From the NCBI GenBank assembly GCA_944412495.1, contig CALYBL010000021.1, forward strand, positions 1-64,000: a stretch of 64,000 nucleotides of DNA, written 5' to 3'. Shown here one piece after another: positions 1 to 8,544 of this stretch (positions are counted from its first letter, which is position 1; each line of letters opens with the position of its first letter). A model generated the notes under the pieces. The model was not told where the DNA came from. It saw only the letters and a list, made by a program, of their open reading frames with translations, and made no database searches. The position numbers were made by a program, and so were the translations under genes. The stretch is from an uncultured Clostridia bacterium (GTDB taxonomy: Bacteria > Bacillota > Clostridia > Oscillospirales > Acutalibacteraceae).

Positions 1-123
1 TGCACTTACATCATCTATCGGTGCTTCATACTTTATCTCTTCGGCTCCTGCCGTCAGCATGCTCCCGCTTACCGCTATCGCTGCCGCCGCTATCATTGCT
101 ATGCCGCTACTTAGCTTATTCAT
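1..123 (-). CDS. Secreted protein, N-terminal fragment
   Basis: Only the first 41 codons lie in the window. The reverse strand starts with ATG at 123 behind a GGGGGTG ribosome site and reads MNKLSSG followed by an Ala/Ile-rich hydrophobic stretch and a likely signal-peptidase site near TAGA-EE. This is a classical Sec signal peptide, so the product is probably exported. The mature part that is visible (about 15 residues, acidic) is too short to assign a family. A well-formed promoter lies just upstream. Its neighbour on the same strand is the large repeat protein at 342-4562, so both may be cell-surface products, but they have separate promoters. Confidence 0.75.
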   Translation of the reverse strand, partial: MNKLSSGIAMIAAAAIAVSGSMLTAGAEEIKYEAPIDDVSA

Positions 124-166
124 GACTATGCACCCCCATAGATGAATTAGTCTTACGATTTATTAT

Positions 167-194
167 ATTATATCACGACTTTGTTAATTTTCAA
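167..194 (-). promoter_or_regulatory. Sigma-70/sigma-A promoter of the secreted-protein gene
   Basis: On the minus strand TTGAAA (189-194) is followed after 16 bases by TATAAT (167-172), about 45 bases ahead of the ATG at 123. Both hexamers match the housekeeping consensus well. Confidence 0.7.
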
Positions 195-290
195 CTATTA
201 TTTTGCGTAAACTATTTCTTTTTTCTTTGTTTATTGTGCATAATAAATGCGCCTAATATTTGACGTTATGTTCGCCTTTTTATAATTTAA

Positions 291-317
291 CAGGGGCACG
301 TATTTAACGCGCCCCTG
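291..317 (-). terminator. Terminator after the large surface-protein gene
   Basis: CAGGGGC (291-297) pairs with GCCCCTG (311-317), with CGT/ACG extending the stem inside a one-base mismatch. On the minus strand it lies 25 bases past the stop codon of the 342-4562 gene and is followed by an A/T-rich run. Confidence 0.55.
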
Positions 318-341
318 CCGATTATAACCTCTTCAAAGCAA

Positions 342-3300
342 TTACTTGCTTCTCTTCTTGCTGATTATTACAGCCGCTCCGGATACTACCGCCAGTCCAG
401 CTACCGCTATTATCGGCATAACTGCGTCGCCGGTATCTACCTGAGCTACAGATGATGTGCCAGAGGTGCTCGGAGTTGTAGAAGCATCTCCTGCGCTGGA
501 GGACGGAGCCTCTGTCGATGTGCTCGGAGCTTCAGATGAAGTACTCGGAGTTTCCTCTGATGAAGTACTCGGAGTTTCTTCAGAGGTGCTCGGAGTCTCG
601 GAAGATGTTGACGGAGTTGAAGGTGTTGAAGGTGTTGAGCTCGGATCTCCGCCAGGTTCATCACCGCCGATTGCTGTATAAGTGTTCTCAGCGTATACCG
701 CTTCGGTTGTTATTGACATCTGGCTTACCGTAAGAACATCGCTCGTGTCAGCGCCATAAACCGTAAGCTGTATTCCTATAAGGGCATAAGCTTCCTCACC
801 CAATACACCTGCAAGAAGCGTCTCATAATCATACAGTGAGCCGTCATCACGCGTTGCACCGTAAAGGAGGTCAGACAGCTTGATTGACACCTGGTATTCG
901 CCCGCGGGGAGCTGTCCCTCGAAGAGGCCAACGCCAACTGCCTCGGATATGGCCGAAGATACGCCTGCATTCGCTGTGCTGCCAAAGTTAAGCTTCATCT
1001 GCCAACGGTCTTTTGCAGCTGTATCTGTACCTTCATACTTAATCTTGAAGTTTACATAGTAATCCTCTGTAAAGGTTGCGATTCCTGTTACGCCTGTTAT
1101 ATCCTCATAACGAACTGCCGGGTAACCATAAGGATGATTTCCGGTCGGCCAAATTTCAAGGCCGTCAGCTGTTACTTCGGCGTCCATATAATCGGAGTCC
1201 TCAAGCGACATGCCCCAGCCTTCCGTGCCGGAGGCATACCAGCCGTCAAGCGTGTCAACCGGAACTTCGAGTATAGTTGTATCTACAGGCGGCTCGGGAT
1301 CAGTTGACTCTTCTCTGTAAATCGAAGCTTCGTGCAGAACAAAACCATAACCGTTATCAGTGTCCGTCTTCTGGTCGTTTGTTGCAAGGCAGAATCTAAT
1401 ATTAGTCAGATAGGCGCCGCCGCTGCCGAATACCGCATTATAATACTCGGTATCGTTGGCTTCGTCGTAATCCCTGAGGAACTGCTCTATATCAAGGACA
1501 ATCTTGTATTCGCCCTGCGGGAGCTGATTGTACGCGTTGGATACGAGCACACGGTCACCCACATCGCCGATATACTGGGATATCGGTATCCTTACGTTAG
1601 GTATAGCCGCATTGAAAGCAAGCTCTACCCACCAACGGATATAGTTGGCGCCTGTCGGGCCTTCAAGTGTGGCATTGATATACAACTCGTCACCCGGCTC
1701 GATAAATACGATACCGCCGCCATTGCTAATCATGAAGTCAGGCATGTTCGTTGAGCAGTCGTCAAGAATTTCGATTCTCATGCTGCCGTCTTCAAGCTGT
1801 GTTGCACTAATGCCGGTTGCCTGATCGATATACGGAGGATCAACGGCCATCCATGTGCCCCATGAGCTCGGAGTAAGCGGAGCTGTGTAAATGGCTTCGC
1901 CTGTCGGGGTGGCAGGTGTGGCCGGAGTCTCACCAAGAGCATCATAAGTGTTTGATGCATAAGTCGGTGTATCAGTAAAGCTTACATCATAAACTGTAAG
2001 AGTTGCAGCATTATCAGCCGTTACATCTGCACTCGTTCTGACAAATATCTGCTGGCCTATGAGATTGGCTCCGTCAGCAAGGCTTGCAAGCTGCTCCGGA
2101 TAATTTGCCAGAAGGTCAGAAAGTTTTATAGAGAACGTGTATTCGCCGGCAGGAAGTGATGCGTAAGCATTCTGACCAATAACCATTACCTTAGTGTTGA
2201 GGCCAAGCGCCTCGGCAATGACAGGCGTCAAATCCTGATCACCGCTGTCTACGCGGACCATCCACTGCAAGCCATAGTAATCACTGTCGGCCTCCAGCTT
2301 GAGATGCACGTTGGCATATGTGTCATTGTCGACCGTGTACAGACCGTCAGGGCTGTTGAAGGTACGTACAAATGAGCCATAGCCGTTCGTATCTCTGTTT
2401 GCATCATCCGTAAAGAACGCATCGCCAAAGGTGAACTGTACGCCGTCGGTTACAACCTCAGCCAGCATATGAGCCGTTGCGCTCTCGCCGGCCATAGGAG
2501 CAATAGAAGTATTGCCGTCATAACCAGGATCGTAGGTCAGCCAGCCGTCAATGGTGTCCTTCGGAGCCTGATATCCGTCAAATGGGACAACAGGAGCCTC
2601 ATAGGAATTCTCATAAACAGCATAATTGGAAATGCTTACATCGTAAACCGTAAGTGTTGCCGGAGATTCCGCCGTAGCGCTGTCATCAGCCCTTACAAAC
2701 AACTGCTGATATATGAACGGAGCACCTGTTGCCAAAAGCGCTGCCTGTTCAGAATAATCCCTAAGCAGGTCTGCAACCTTTATGGATACAGTATATTCAC
2801 CAGCCGGAAGTGTTATATATGACGTATTGCTTGATGTGTTGCTCTCATAACCAGTCATTTCAGTGCTTGTAACACCCAGAGTATCTATCAACACAGGAGT
2901 TACGTCCTGATCGCCGGAATTGACACGCACAAAAAGCTGTACGCCATAAAGGCTGCTGTCAGCATCGAGCTTGAAGTGCAGATTCATATAGCTGTCGTTA
3001 TCCACCGTGCACAAGCCAGGCGCGGCAGTAAATGTGCGTACAAACGAGCCATAAGCATTTGTGAGTTGCCTTGCGCCATAGAAAGTATCCGTAAATGTAA
3101 AATCTATCGCGCCATCAGTTACCGTGCCCTTCATGTGACCGGTATATTCAAGAGCTGTACCGTCGCCTATAGGAGCAAGGTATGCATTTGTTGTATATGA
3201 CTCATCATAAGTCAGCCAGCCCTCAAGTGTGTTCTGAGGAGCACTGTATAATATTTCGTCCCCGGGCTCTACAGGCTCAGACTCATGGGTTATATAGAAA

Positions 3301-4562
3301 TTATTAACGGTGAACTTCGTCGTAGCGTCTACGGAAGCCATGGCAAGGTATATCCTTATATAGTTAACGCTGGTGCCTGCGCCTACAGCATCTGCAAGAT
3401 CAACAGTCGCTACCACATTTTGACCTGTTGTCGTCAAAAATCCGGTATCGGTGAGGGTTATGCCTGCAGATTCGGCTATATACTTAGTTAACGAAACATA
3501 GCCATCATCAGCAGCATCAGGATGATCAGGATTGTACAGCTCAACTTTCCATGACCACGCCGCATTATCCGGAGTATCGTATCTCAAATCAAGATTGAGG
3601 ATATCTCCCTCTTCTACCGTGAAGAAAGTCTTGCCGGCCCAGCCGAACATGGCTGACGTACCGTCAAAGTTGGAATAGGTTATGGTGTTGCCGTCAACAG
3701 CAACGTCAAAATGCGTCAAAGTCTCTAAAGCGTCATACGTCGTTCTTTCGTTGTTGCCGAAGTCACGCCACAAGCCAGCAGTAATAATGTCTGTAGTAAC
3801 ATCGCTTGCGAGATTCCATGTTGCTCCCTCCGGCATTACGGGCTCGGCAGGAGTGGAAGGCGTTGAGGATGTGTCTTCAGATGAAGATGAAGAGGAGCTG
3901 GGTACCTCACGCGTAAACGTCATGGAATTTATTGTGAGTGTGTTGGTATCCGTAGTGTGAGTGGTGCTTGAGGTCAGGACAAACTTAATGCCGACAAGAT
4001 ACGGATTGCCGCCCGTGCCAAATATTGCGTCATACTTGTCCGGAGCAACCGCCTGGATTATCTCACCTATCGGCTTAGAGACATTATACTCTCCCGGCCA
4101 GATATTATTGCTGCCGGAAAGATTGTCCGTTACCTCTGTATTGATGTTTATCTCGCCTATCGCACCGGAAAATATAAGTACTACAGTGCAGGTCTGAACA
4201 TTTGATGTCGCCGATGTGCCCTTGGCATATGAAAAGTCAAGGTTCATGACATCGTCCGGCTGGAGCGATACTAATCCGCCTGGGTTTACAACACGTACAT
4301 GCGGATAGTTAAATGTGTTGCCGGGATTTGGCTTTACTACCAGTGAGCCGTCAACAACCTCTGCGCCCAGGCATGCGTTTTCGTCAGTAACCGCTATGTC
4401 GTTATAGCTCTCATTAGTACGGCTATACCACTGACTTAAGTCAGTTACCGGCAAAGTATATCTTGTTACTGTTTCCGTCGTCGCCGAAACAGACGTTATT
4501 GCTATAACTGCAACTGAAGCAAGCATAGCCACAGCAACAAGAATGCTTATAAGCTTTTTCAT
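342..4562 (-). CDS. Large modular cell-surface protein with C-terminal wall-sorting-like tail
   Basis: This is a secreted, probably cell-envelope-anchored protein of 1406 residues. It starts with a signal peptide (MKKLIS, hydrophobic core, cleavage near VSA-TT). The body consists of about six beta-rich modules of 170-220 residues. Each opens with a W-containing segment such as LEGWLTYD or IDGWLTYD, and four carry a version of LPAGEYTVSIKLSDLL. Modules 3 and 4 are near-duplicates. Ser/Thr/Glu/Pro-rich linkers follow module 1 and precede the C-terminus. The end is VDTGD, a hydrophobic helix and KKRSK, which resembles the relaxed sortase signals of Clostridia. The start was set at the ATG at 4562, eight bases after AGGAG; the upstream GTG at 4568 is too close to it. 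Function is unknown; carbohydrate or host-surface binding is a guess from the beta-module layout. Confidence 0.85.
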   Translation of the reverse strand: MKKLISILVAVAMLASVAVIAITSVSATTETVTRYTLPVTDLSQWYSRTNESYNDIAVTDENACLGAEVVDGSLVVKPNPGNTFNYPHVRVVNPGGLVSLQPDDVMNLDFSYAKGTSATSNVQTCTVVLIFSGAIGEININTEVTDNLSGSNNIWPGEYNVSKPIGEIIQAVAPDKYDAIFGTGGNPYLVGIKFVLTSSTTHTTDTNTLTINSMTFTREVPSSSSSSSEDTSSTPSTPAEPVMPEGATWNLASDVTTDIITAGLWRDFGNNERTTYDALETLTHFDVAVDGNTITYSNFDGTSAMFGWAGKTFFTVEEGDILNLDLRYDTPDNAAWSWKVELYNPDHPDAADDGYVSLTKYIAESAGITLTDTGFLTTTGQNVVATVDLADAVGAGTSVNYIRIYLAMASVDATTKFTVNNFYITHESEPVEPGDEILYSAPQNTLEGWLTYDESYTTNAYLAPIGDGTALEYTGHMKGTVTDGAIDFTFTDTFYGARQLTNAYGSFVRTFTAAPGLCTVDNDSYMNLHFKLDADSSLYGVQLFVRVNSGDQDVTPVLIDTLGVTSTEMTGYESNTSSNTSYITLPAGEYTVSIKVADLLRDYSEQAALLATGAPFIYQQLFVRADDSATAESPATLTVYDVSISNYAVYENSYEAPVVPFDGYQAPKDTIDGWLTYDPGYDGNTSIAPMAGESATAHMLAEVVTDGVQFTFGDAFFTDDANRDTNGYGSFVRTFNSPDGLYTVDNDTYANVHLKLEADSDYYGLQWMVRVDSGDQDLTPVIAEALGLNTKVMVIGQNAYASLPAGEYTFSIKLSDLLANYPEQLASLADGANLIGQQIFVRTSADVTADNAATLTVYDVSFTDTPTYASNTYDALGETPATPATPTGEAIYTAPLTPSSWGTWMAVDPPYIDQATGISATQLEDGSMRIEILDDCSTNMPDFMISNGGGIVFIEPGDELYINATLEGPTGANYIRWWVELAFNAAIPNVRIPISQYIGDVGDRVLVSNAYNQLPQGEYKIVLDIEQFLRDYDEANDTEYYNAVFGSGGAYLTNIRFCLATNDQKTDTDNGYGFVLHEASIYREESTDPEPPVDTTILEVPVDTLDGWYASGTEGWGMSLEDSDYMDAEVTADGLEIWPTGNHPYGYPAVRYEDITGVTGIATFTEDYYVNFKIKYEGTDTAAKDRWQMKLNFGSTANAGVSSAISEAVGVGLFEGQLPAGEYQVSIKLSDLLYGATRDDGSLYDYETLLAGVLGEEAYALIGIQLTVYGADTSDVLTVSQMSITTEAVYAENTYTAIGGDEPGGDPSSTPSTPSTPSTSSETPSTSEETPSTSSEETPSTSSEAPSTSTEAPSSSAGDASTTPSTSGTSSVAQVDTGDAVMPIIAVAGLAVVSGAAVIISKKRSK

Positions 4563-4593
4563 TTTCACAACTCCTTTTATAGATTGTATACAT

Positions 4594-4621
4594 ATTATAA
4601 CATGCTTTTAATAAAATTCAA
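4594..4621 (-). promoter_or_regulatory. Promoter of the large surface-protein gene
   Basis: On the minus strand TTGAAT (4616-4621), a 16-base spacer and TATAAT (4594-4599) lie about 30 bases before the ATG. The match to the vegetative consensus is strong. Confidence 0.7.
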
Positions 4622-4844
4622 CGCTGTTATTAAAAAAATTTTAACAAATATGTGCGTCAAAATGTCATCAAATGCTATAAAATCCATTTTATTTCCTATG
4701 CTTTTGCCATTTTATGTGAAAAACATCAACGAACATGTGCATTCCTCATATTTAATTTCAGTAAATTTTTTTGCGATAAATTAACAGGTATCAATTACTC
4801 ATTAATGCCGAAAATATATTTAGCTTTTCTTTTGGAGGATTTAT

Positions 4845-5285
4845 ATGCTCTATTTAAAATTGCCTGCGGGATTTTTGCTGGGCGGATCGTTATACGTTTT
4901 GATGGAGCTCGCATGGCGCGGATATTCCCATTACAGCATGTTCATTGCAGGCGGACTCGCTTTTCTGCTTTTTATGGCGGTAAACCGGTGTCTTGTCAAA
5001 AAAGCAGGGTATCTTTTTTCGGCAGTGGTATGCGCATGCGGCATAACACTCATAGAATTTGTGCTCGGATGCATATTCAATCTATGGCTGGGACTGAACA
5101 TATGGGATTACAGCTATATTCCGCTCAACTTTATGGGCCAGATATGCGAATTTTACTCCACCGTTTGGATATTCGTGTCGCTTGCCGGGCTGAAGCTGGA
5201 AAGCTTTATAAGCCAAAAGGCGGATGCAGCCTTGGAAAAAATCCGCGCAGGAAAAAGTAATTACAGGCTGCATGAGGACAAATAA
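4845..5285 (+). CDS. Small multi-pass membrane protein (putative ABC transporter type IV / CmpB-like family)
   Basis: A 146-residue integral membrane protein with about four hydrophobic segments (residues 5-20, 33-47, 57-82 and 108-122). The features GCIFNLWLGLNIWDYS and the following IPLNFMGQICEFYS resemble the WDYS and N-x-x-GQIC signatures of the Clostridia family annotated as putative ABC-transporter type IV, whose molecular role is unproven. It starts at the ATG at 4845 after GGAGG, and a terminator follows directly, so it is monocistronic. It is likely a housekeeping membrane protein of unknown function. Confidence 0.7.
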   Translation: MLYLKLPAGFLLGGSLYVLMELAWRGYSHYSMFIAGGLAFLLFMAVNRCLVKKAGYLFSAVVCACGITLIEFVLGCIFNLWLGLNIWDYSYIPLNFMGQICEFYSTVWIFVSLAGLKLESFISQKADAALEKIRAGKSNYRLHEDK

Positions 5286-5294
5286 TTTTCGCTC

Positions 5295-5325
5295 AAGCGA
5301 TACCATTTTCGGCATCGCTTTTTTA
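5295..5325 (+). terminator. Rho-independent terminator
   Basis: AAGCGAT (5295-5301) pairs with ATCGCTT (5314-5320), with CC/GG continuing inside, followed by TTTTTATT. It begins 10 bases past the stop codon of the small membrane protein gene. Confidence 0.85.
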
Positions 5326-5562
5326 TTATACATATAATATATATGGCAGTCTGTGCGCTCTTCGTAAAATTTACATACATATTGAGTCAGGTTTGTTACG
5401 GCAAGAGCGTTAAAGCTTTACAATGAATAAATATACATTAAAGCATCCTCTGCTCTTGAATATATGAGCAAAATATGATAAAGTATAATTCAAATATATC
5501 ATTTTGCTTTATACTGTAAAAATGTTAATGTGGCACAATTTGAGGAAAGGTAAGGGATACTT

Positions 5563-6336
5563 ATGAAAAAAATAATTGCTTTGGCGCTAATATGCATAGC
5601 CGCGCTGACAATGTTTGCCGGCTGTCAGAAAAATGAGGCCGCGCAGATTACAAGCGCCGCCGAGCTGGCTGGAAAGCGCATAGGCGTACAGGCCGGCACC
5701 ACCGGCGAATCCTATGTCGAGGAAAACGTAGAGGGAGCACAGCTGTCTTCTTACAAGTCAGGAATGGACGCTGCTCTGGCGCTTAAAAACGGACAGATTG
5801 ACGCTGTGGTGCTCGACGAGCTTCCGGCACAGGAAATAGTCAAGCAGAATGACGATTTGAAGATTCTCGATGAGGACCTGACCACCGAATCCTACGCAAT
5901 AGCCGTACGCAAGGGCGACACCGAGCTGCTCAACAGCATAAACGAAACGCTCAAAAGAGTAAAGGAAGACGGCACGTTCGACAGCTTCACGAACGCTTAT
6001 ATGCCGGCTGACGGCGAGATTGAGGTGCTTCAGCCAAGGGAGACAAGCGGTGAAGTTATAAAAATGGGCACAAACGCGGCCTTCAAGCCGTTTGAGTATC
6101 TTGAGGGCAGCGACATAGTCGGCTTTGACATCTGCCTGTCGGCTGAGATTGCTGCCGATGCCGGGAGACAGCTTCAGGTCGTTGACATGGACTTCAACGC
6201 TCTTATCACCGCACTTTCGGCCGGAACGGTAGACTTTGTCGCCGCCGGCATGACTGCTGATGCCGAGCGCCTGCAGAGTGTCGACTTCTCCGACCCGTAC
6301 TATGAGGCGACCCAGGTTATAATCGTTCAGAAGTAA
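5563..6336 (+). CDS. Polar amino acid ABC transporter substrate-binding lipoprotein, circularly permuted order
   Basis: Lipoprotein of 257 residues: signal peptide with lipobox FAGC and the lipidated Cys at 21. It belongs to the SBP_bac_3 (GlnH/FliY-like) fold, but the halves are in reverse order. Residues 29-147 match the usual second lobe and C-terminus (LAGKRIGVQAGTTGES, then alternating DAVVLDELPA and the C-terminal helix KRVKEDGTFDSFTNAYM). Residues 163-257 match the usual N-terminal lobe (VIKMGTNAAFKPFEY, DIVGFDICLSAEIA, MDFNALITALSAG, and VDFSDPYYEATQVIIVQK at the very end). The permease and ATPase follow in the same operon, so it should deliver an amino acid to that importer. Substrate cannot be read from sequence. 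Similar permuted binding proteins exist in Clostridia to my recollection. Confidence 0.88.
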   Translation: MKKIIALALICIAALTMFAGCQKNEAAQITSAAELAGKRIGVQAGTTGESYVEENVEGAQLSSYKSGMDAALALKNGQIDAVVLDELPAQEIVKQNDDLKILDEDLTTESYAIAVRKGDTELLNSINETLKRVKEDGTFDSFTNAYMPADGEIEVLQPRETSGEVIKMGTNAAFKPFEYLEGSDIVGFDICLSAEIAADAGRQLQVVDMDFNALITALSAGTVDFVAAGMTADAERLQSVDFSDPYYEATQVIIVQK

Positions 6337-6381
6337 TTTGCCTTGCCCGTTCGCGGGCGGATACTGCAAAATAACGCTGAC

Positions 6382-6402
6382 GGGGGCGGAGCATCCGCCC
6401 CC
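6382..6402 (+). promoter_or_regulatory. Intercistronic stem-loop between binding protein and permease
   Basis: GGGGGCGGA (6382-6390), loop GCA, TCCGCCCCC (6394-6402): a perfect 9-bp stem 45 bases after the binding-protein stop and just before the permease ribosome site. Such hairpins commonly stabilise or partly terminate transcripts so that the binding protein is made in excess. The short T run after it (ATTTTT) would allow partial termination. Confidence 0.7.
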
Positions 6403-6426
6403 CGATTTTTGGAGGAGGAAAACACC

Positions 6427-7101
6427 TTGTCTATATGGGAACAGATATACAGCAACCTTATTGCGCAGGACAGGTGGATGCTTATACTCCGAGGGCTCGG
6501 CACCACACTGCTTATTGCCTTCGGCGCCATTATCGTCGGTACACTTATAGGCGCAGTTATATGCCTGTTCCGCATGTCTAATATAAGGGTGCTGCGCTGG
6601 ATAGGCACGCTTTACATAACGGTCATACGCGGAGTGCCTGTAATTACACAGCTGATGATATTTGCATTTGTCATTTTTGCATCTTACAGCATGCCGCTTA
6701 ATGTTGTGGCTATTATAAGCTTCGGCGTAAATTCCGGCGCCTATGTCTCGGAAATCTTCCGTGCCGGAATTCAAGGTGTAGATATCGGCCAGACCGAGGC
6801 TGGGCGCTCGCTGGGACTCAAAAAATGGCAGACTATGGTAAAAATTGTCTTTCCGCAGGCATTTAAAAATATCCTGCCTACATATACCAACGAATTTATC
6901 GTGCTTATCAAAGAGACCTCCGTCGCAGGCTACATAGCAATTCAGGACCTGACAAAGGTCGGCGACATGATACGCAATGCCACCTTTAACGCGTGGGTAC
7001 CGCTTATAACAACAGCTGTTATATACCTCATACTCACGCTGGGCCTTGCCAGGCTGTTCTCTTTGCTCGAAAGGAGGCTGGCACGCAGTGATAGACGTTA
7101 A
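6427..7101 (+). CDS. Polar amino acid ABC transporter permease
   Basis: Inner-membrane subunit of 224 residues of the HisM/GlnP type. It has about five hydrophobic segments and the conserved permease (EAA) loop, where [18 protein letters not shown] and [20 protein letters not shown] motifs are seen. That loop contacts the ATPase. The TTG start at 6427 is chosen because GGAGGAGG lies eight bases before it and the protein then begins MSIWEQIY, as usual for the family; an upstream ATG at 6343 would add a non-homologous lead. It overlaps the ATPase gene by 14 bases, which indicates translational coupling. Confidence 0.92.
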   Translation: MSIWEQIYSNLIAQDRWMLILRGLGTTLLIAFGAIIVGTLIGAVICLFRMSNIRVLRWIGTLYITVIRGVPVITQLMIFAFVIFASYSMPLNVVAIISFGVNSGAYVSEIFRAGIQGVDIGQTEAGRSLGLKKWQTMVKIVFPQAFKNILPTYTNEFIVLIKETSVAGYIAIQDLTKVGDMIRNATFNAWVPLITTAVIYLILTLGLARLFSLLERRLARSDRR

Positions 7102-7810
7102 GAATCTCTGCAAAAGCTTTGGCGACAATAAAGTGCTAAACAATATAACCGAAACCATTGATAAGGGCGAAAAGGTAGTGATAATCGGGCCGTCCGGCTC
7201 CGGCAAGAGCACCTTCCTGCGCTGCCTTAACCTGCTGGAAACGCCTACGAGCGGCGAAATTTGGTTTGAGGGACAAATGATAAACAAAAAGGGCGCAAAC
7301 GTAGACGAGCTGCGCCGCAAGATGGGAATGGTGTTCCAGCACTTCAACCTTTTCCCTCACCTGACGGTAATGCAGAATATAACGCTGGCGCCCGTCACTT
7401 TAAAGCTGCAATCCAAGGAGGAAGCAGGCGAAACCGCCCTAAAACTGCTCAGACGCATAGGACTTTCGGACAAGGCGGACGCGTATCCGTCGATGATATC
7501 GGGAGGGCAGAAGCAGCGTATAGCCATTGTCAGGGCGCTTGCCATGAATCCGGATGTAATGCTGTTTGACGAGCCCACGAGCGCGCTCGACCCCGAAATG
7601 GTCGGTGAGGTGCTGGAGGTTATGAAGGAGCTGGCGGCCGAGGGCATGACGATGATTGTCGTAACGCATGAGATGGGCTTTGCACGCGAGGTCGGCACGA
7701 GGGTAATGTTCATGGATGAGGGCAAAATCCTCGAGCAGAACGAACCGCACGCCTTCTTCTCAAATCCGCAGCATGACAGGCTCAAGGACTTTTTGTCAAA
7801 GGTGCTGTAG
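7088..7810 (+). CDS. Polar amino acid ABC transporter ATP-binding protein (GlnQ type)
   Basis: Cytoplasmic ATPase subunit of 240 residues. Walker A is GPSGSGKST (34-42), the Q-loop is [13 protein letters not shown], the signature is [15 protein letters not shown], Walker B is [14 protein letters not shown], and the H-loop is VVTHEMGFA. These place it in the HisP/GlnQ family that energises amino acid uptake. The GTG at 7088 is chosen as start because AAGGAGG ends about ten bases before it and the protein begins [11 protein letters not shown]; the ATG at 7046 inside the permease gene gives a spurious lead. It is the last gene of the importer operon, and a terminator lies about 110 bases downstream. 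Confidence 0.94.
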   Translation: MIDVKNLCKSFGDNKVLNNITETIDKGEKVVIIGPSGSGKSTFLRCLNLLETPTSGEIWFEGQMINKKGANVDELRRKMGMVFQHFNLFPHLTVMQNITLAPVTLKLQSKEEAGETALKLLRRIGLSDKADAYPSMISGGQKQRIAIVRALAMNPDVMLFDEPTSALDPEMVGEVLEVMKELAAEGMTMIVVTHEMGFAREVGTRVMFMDEGKILEQNEPHAFFSNPQHDRLKDFLSKVL

Positions 7811-7918
7811 CCAACATTTGCGCTCCGATCAGAATTGACGGCGTTCCGTGCCGGACTTGCGCAAAGTCAGGATGCCGGCTGAGTTCGGAAATTTAATATA
7901 CCAGGCTCCCAATTTTTC

Positions 7919-7945
7919 GCCCGCGTTAAATACGCGGGCATTTTT
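7919..7945 (+). terminator. Terminator of the amino acid importer operon
   Basis: GCCCGCG (7919-7925) pairs with CGCGGGC (7933-7939), loop TTAAATA, followed by ATTTTT. It is a classical rho-independent structure. Confidence 0.85.
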
Positions 7946-8062
7946 GATGCGGTATTAGTGAATATAGTAATATTTTCCCGCGGGCTAAGCCTTCGCCGTT
8001 CTGTCGGTCGATTTTACAAAATCAGACTAAACTTATGGCGTTTTCGGCCGCATATTAATACG

Positions 8063-8088
8063 GAAGCCCGCCTTAAAAGGCGGGCTTC
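8063..8088. repeat. Perfect 12-bp inverted repeat
   Basis: GAAGCCCGCCTT (8063-8074), AA, AAGGCGGGCTTC (8077-8088). There is no T run on either strand, so it is not a standard terminator. It sits between the two opposed terminators and could be an RNA stem or a protein-binding palindrome. Confidence 0.6.
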
Positions 8089-8146
8089 ACCTCGGAGGGA
8101 AGCTTATCTCTGCAGTTTTTATATTAACGGCTTCCTAATTACCGCT

Positions 8147-8185
8147 AAAAAGCTCCCCTGAAAGCGCAAGCCTTCAAGGGAGCTT
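8147..8185 (-). terminator. Terminator of the P-type ATPase/TrkA operon
   Basis: AAGCTCCC (8150-8157) pairs with GGGAGCTT (8178-8185), and pairing continues with CTGAAAG/CTTCAA inside. On the minus strand the stem is followed by TTTTT (complement of 8147-8151). It lies about 360 bases past the last gene, which is long. Confidence 0.65.
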
Positions 8186-8544
8186 AACATTGGATTTTAG
8201 TTTGCAAAAATATCGGCTCTGCTATATAAAGTCAGAAGCAACTTCATCAAAGCCGAATTTGGACAAAGCGCTTTTATACCAACGGCCATGATAAATATTT
8301 GCCTGTATCACATATATTCTATGCGCCTGTTTTCCATTATAAGCCGCGCGCTTTTCTCAATAAATCCAAGTGGAACATGCTCTTAAAATGGACTGTGCGA
8401 TTTTGCCGTGTCAGGCCGTTCCGGCATTTAAAAATGCCGGCGCAAAAGTATTTGCTTTTCGTTTCAGCGTCAGGCTAAATACGCACGCCTACCGGCCGAC
8501 CCGCAAAGCGCTTGATGCGTTGTATAATGCCAATTACAGCCGCA

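Larger units (their letters stand above)
7811..8544. other. Gene-free region of 734 bases with three strong hairpins
   Basis: No convincing coding frame. It holds the importer operon terminator (7919-7945), a perfect 12-bp stem (8063-8088), and a minus-strand terminator (8147-8185) serving the convergent TrkA operon. The remainder, 8190-8544, shows no recognisable feature. Confidence 0.6.

Noticed and set aside
4652..5260. A 202-codon plus-strand frame overlapping the small membrane protein gene
   Set aside because: The 146-residue frame has the ribosome site and family motifs; the longer one is in another frame with no features.
5758..7347. A 529-codon open frame on the minus strand across the importer genes
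   Set aside because: It is antisense to three clearly recognised genes, has no ribosome site and is Arg/His/Cys-rich shadow sequence.
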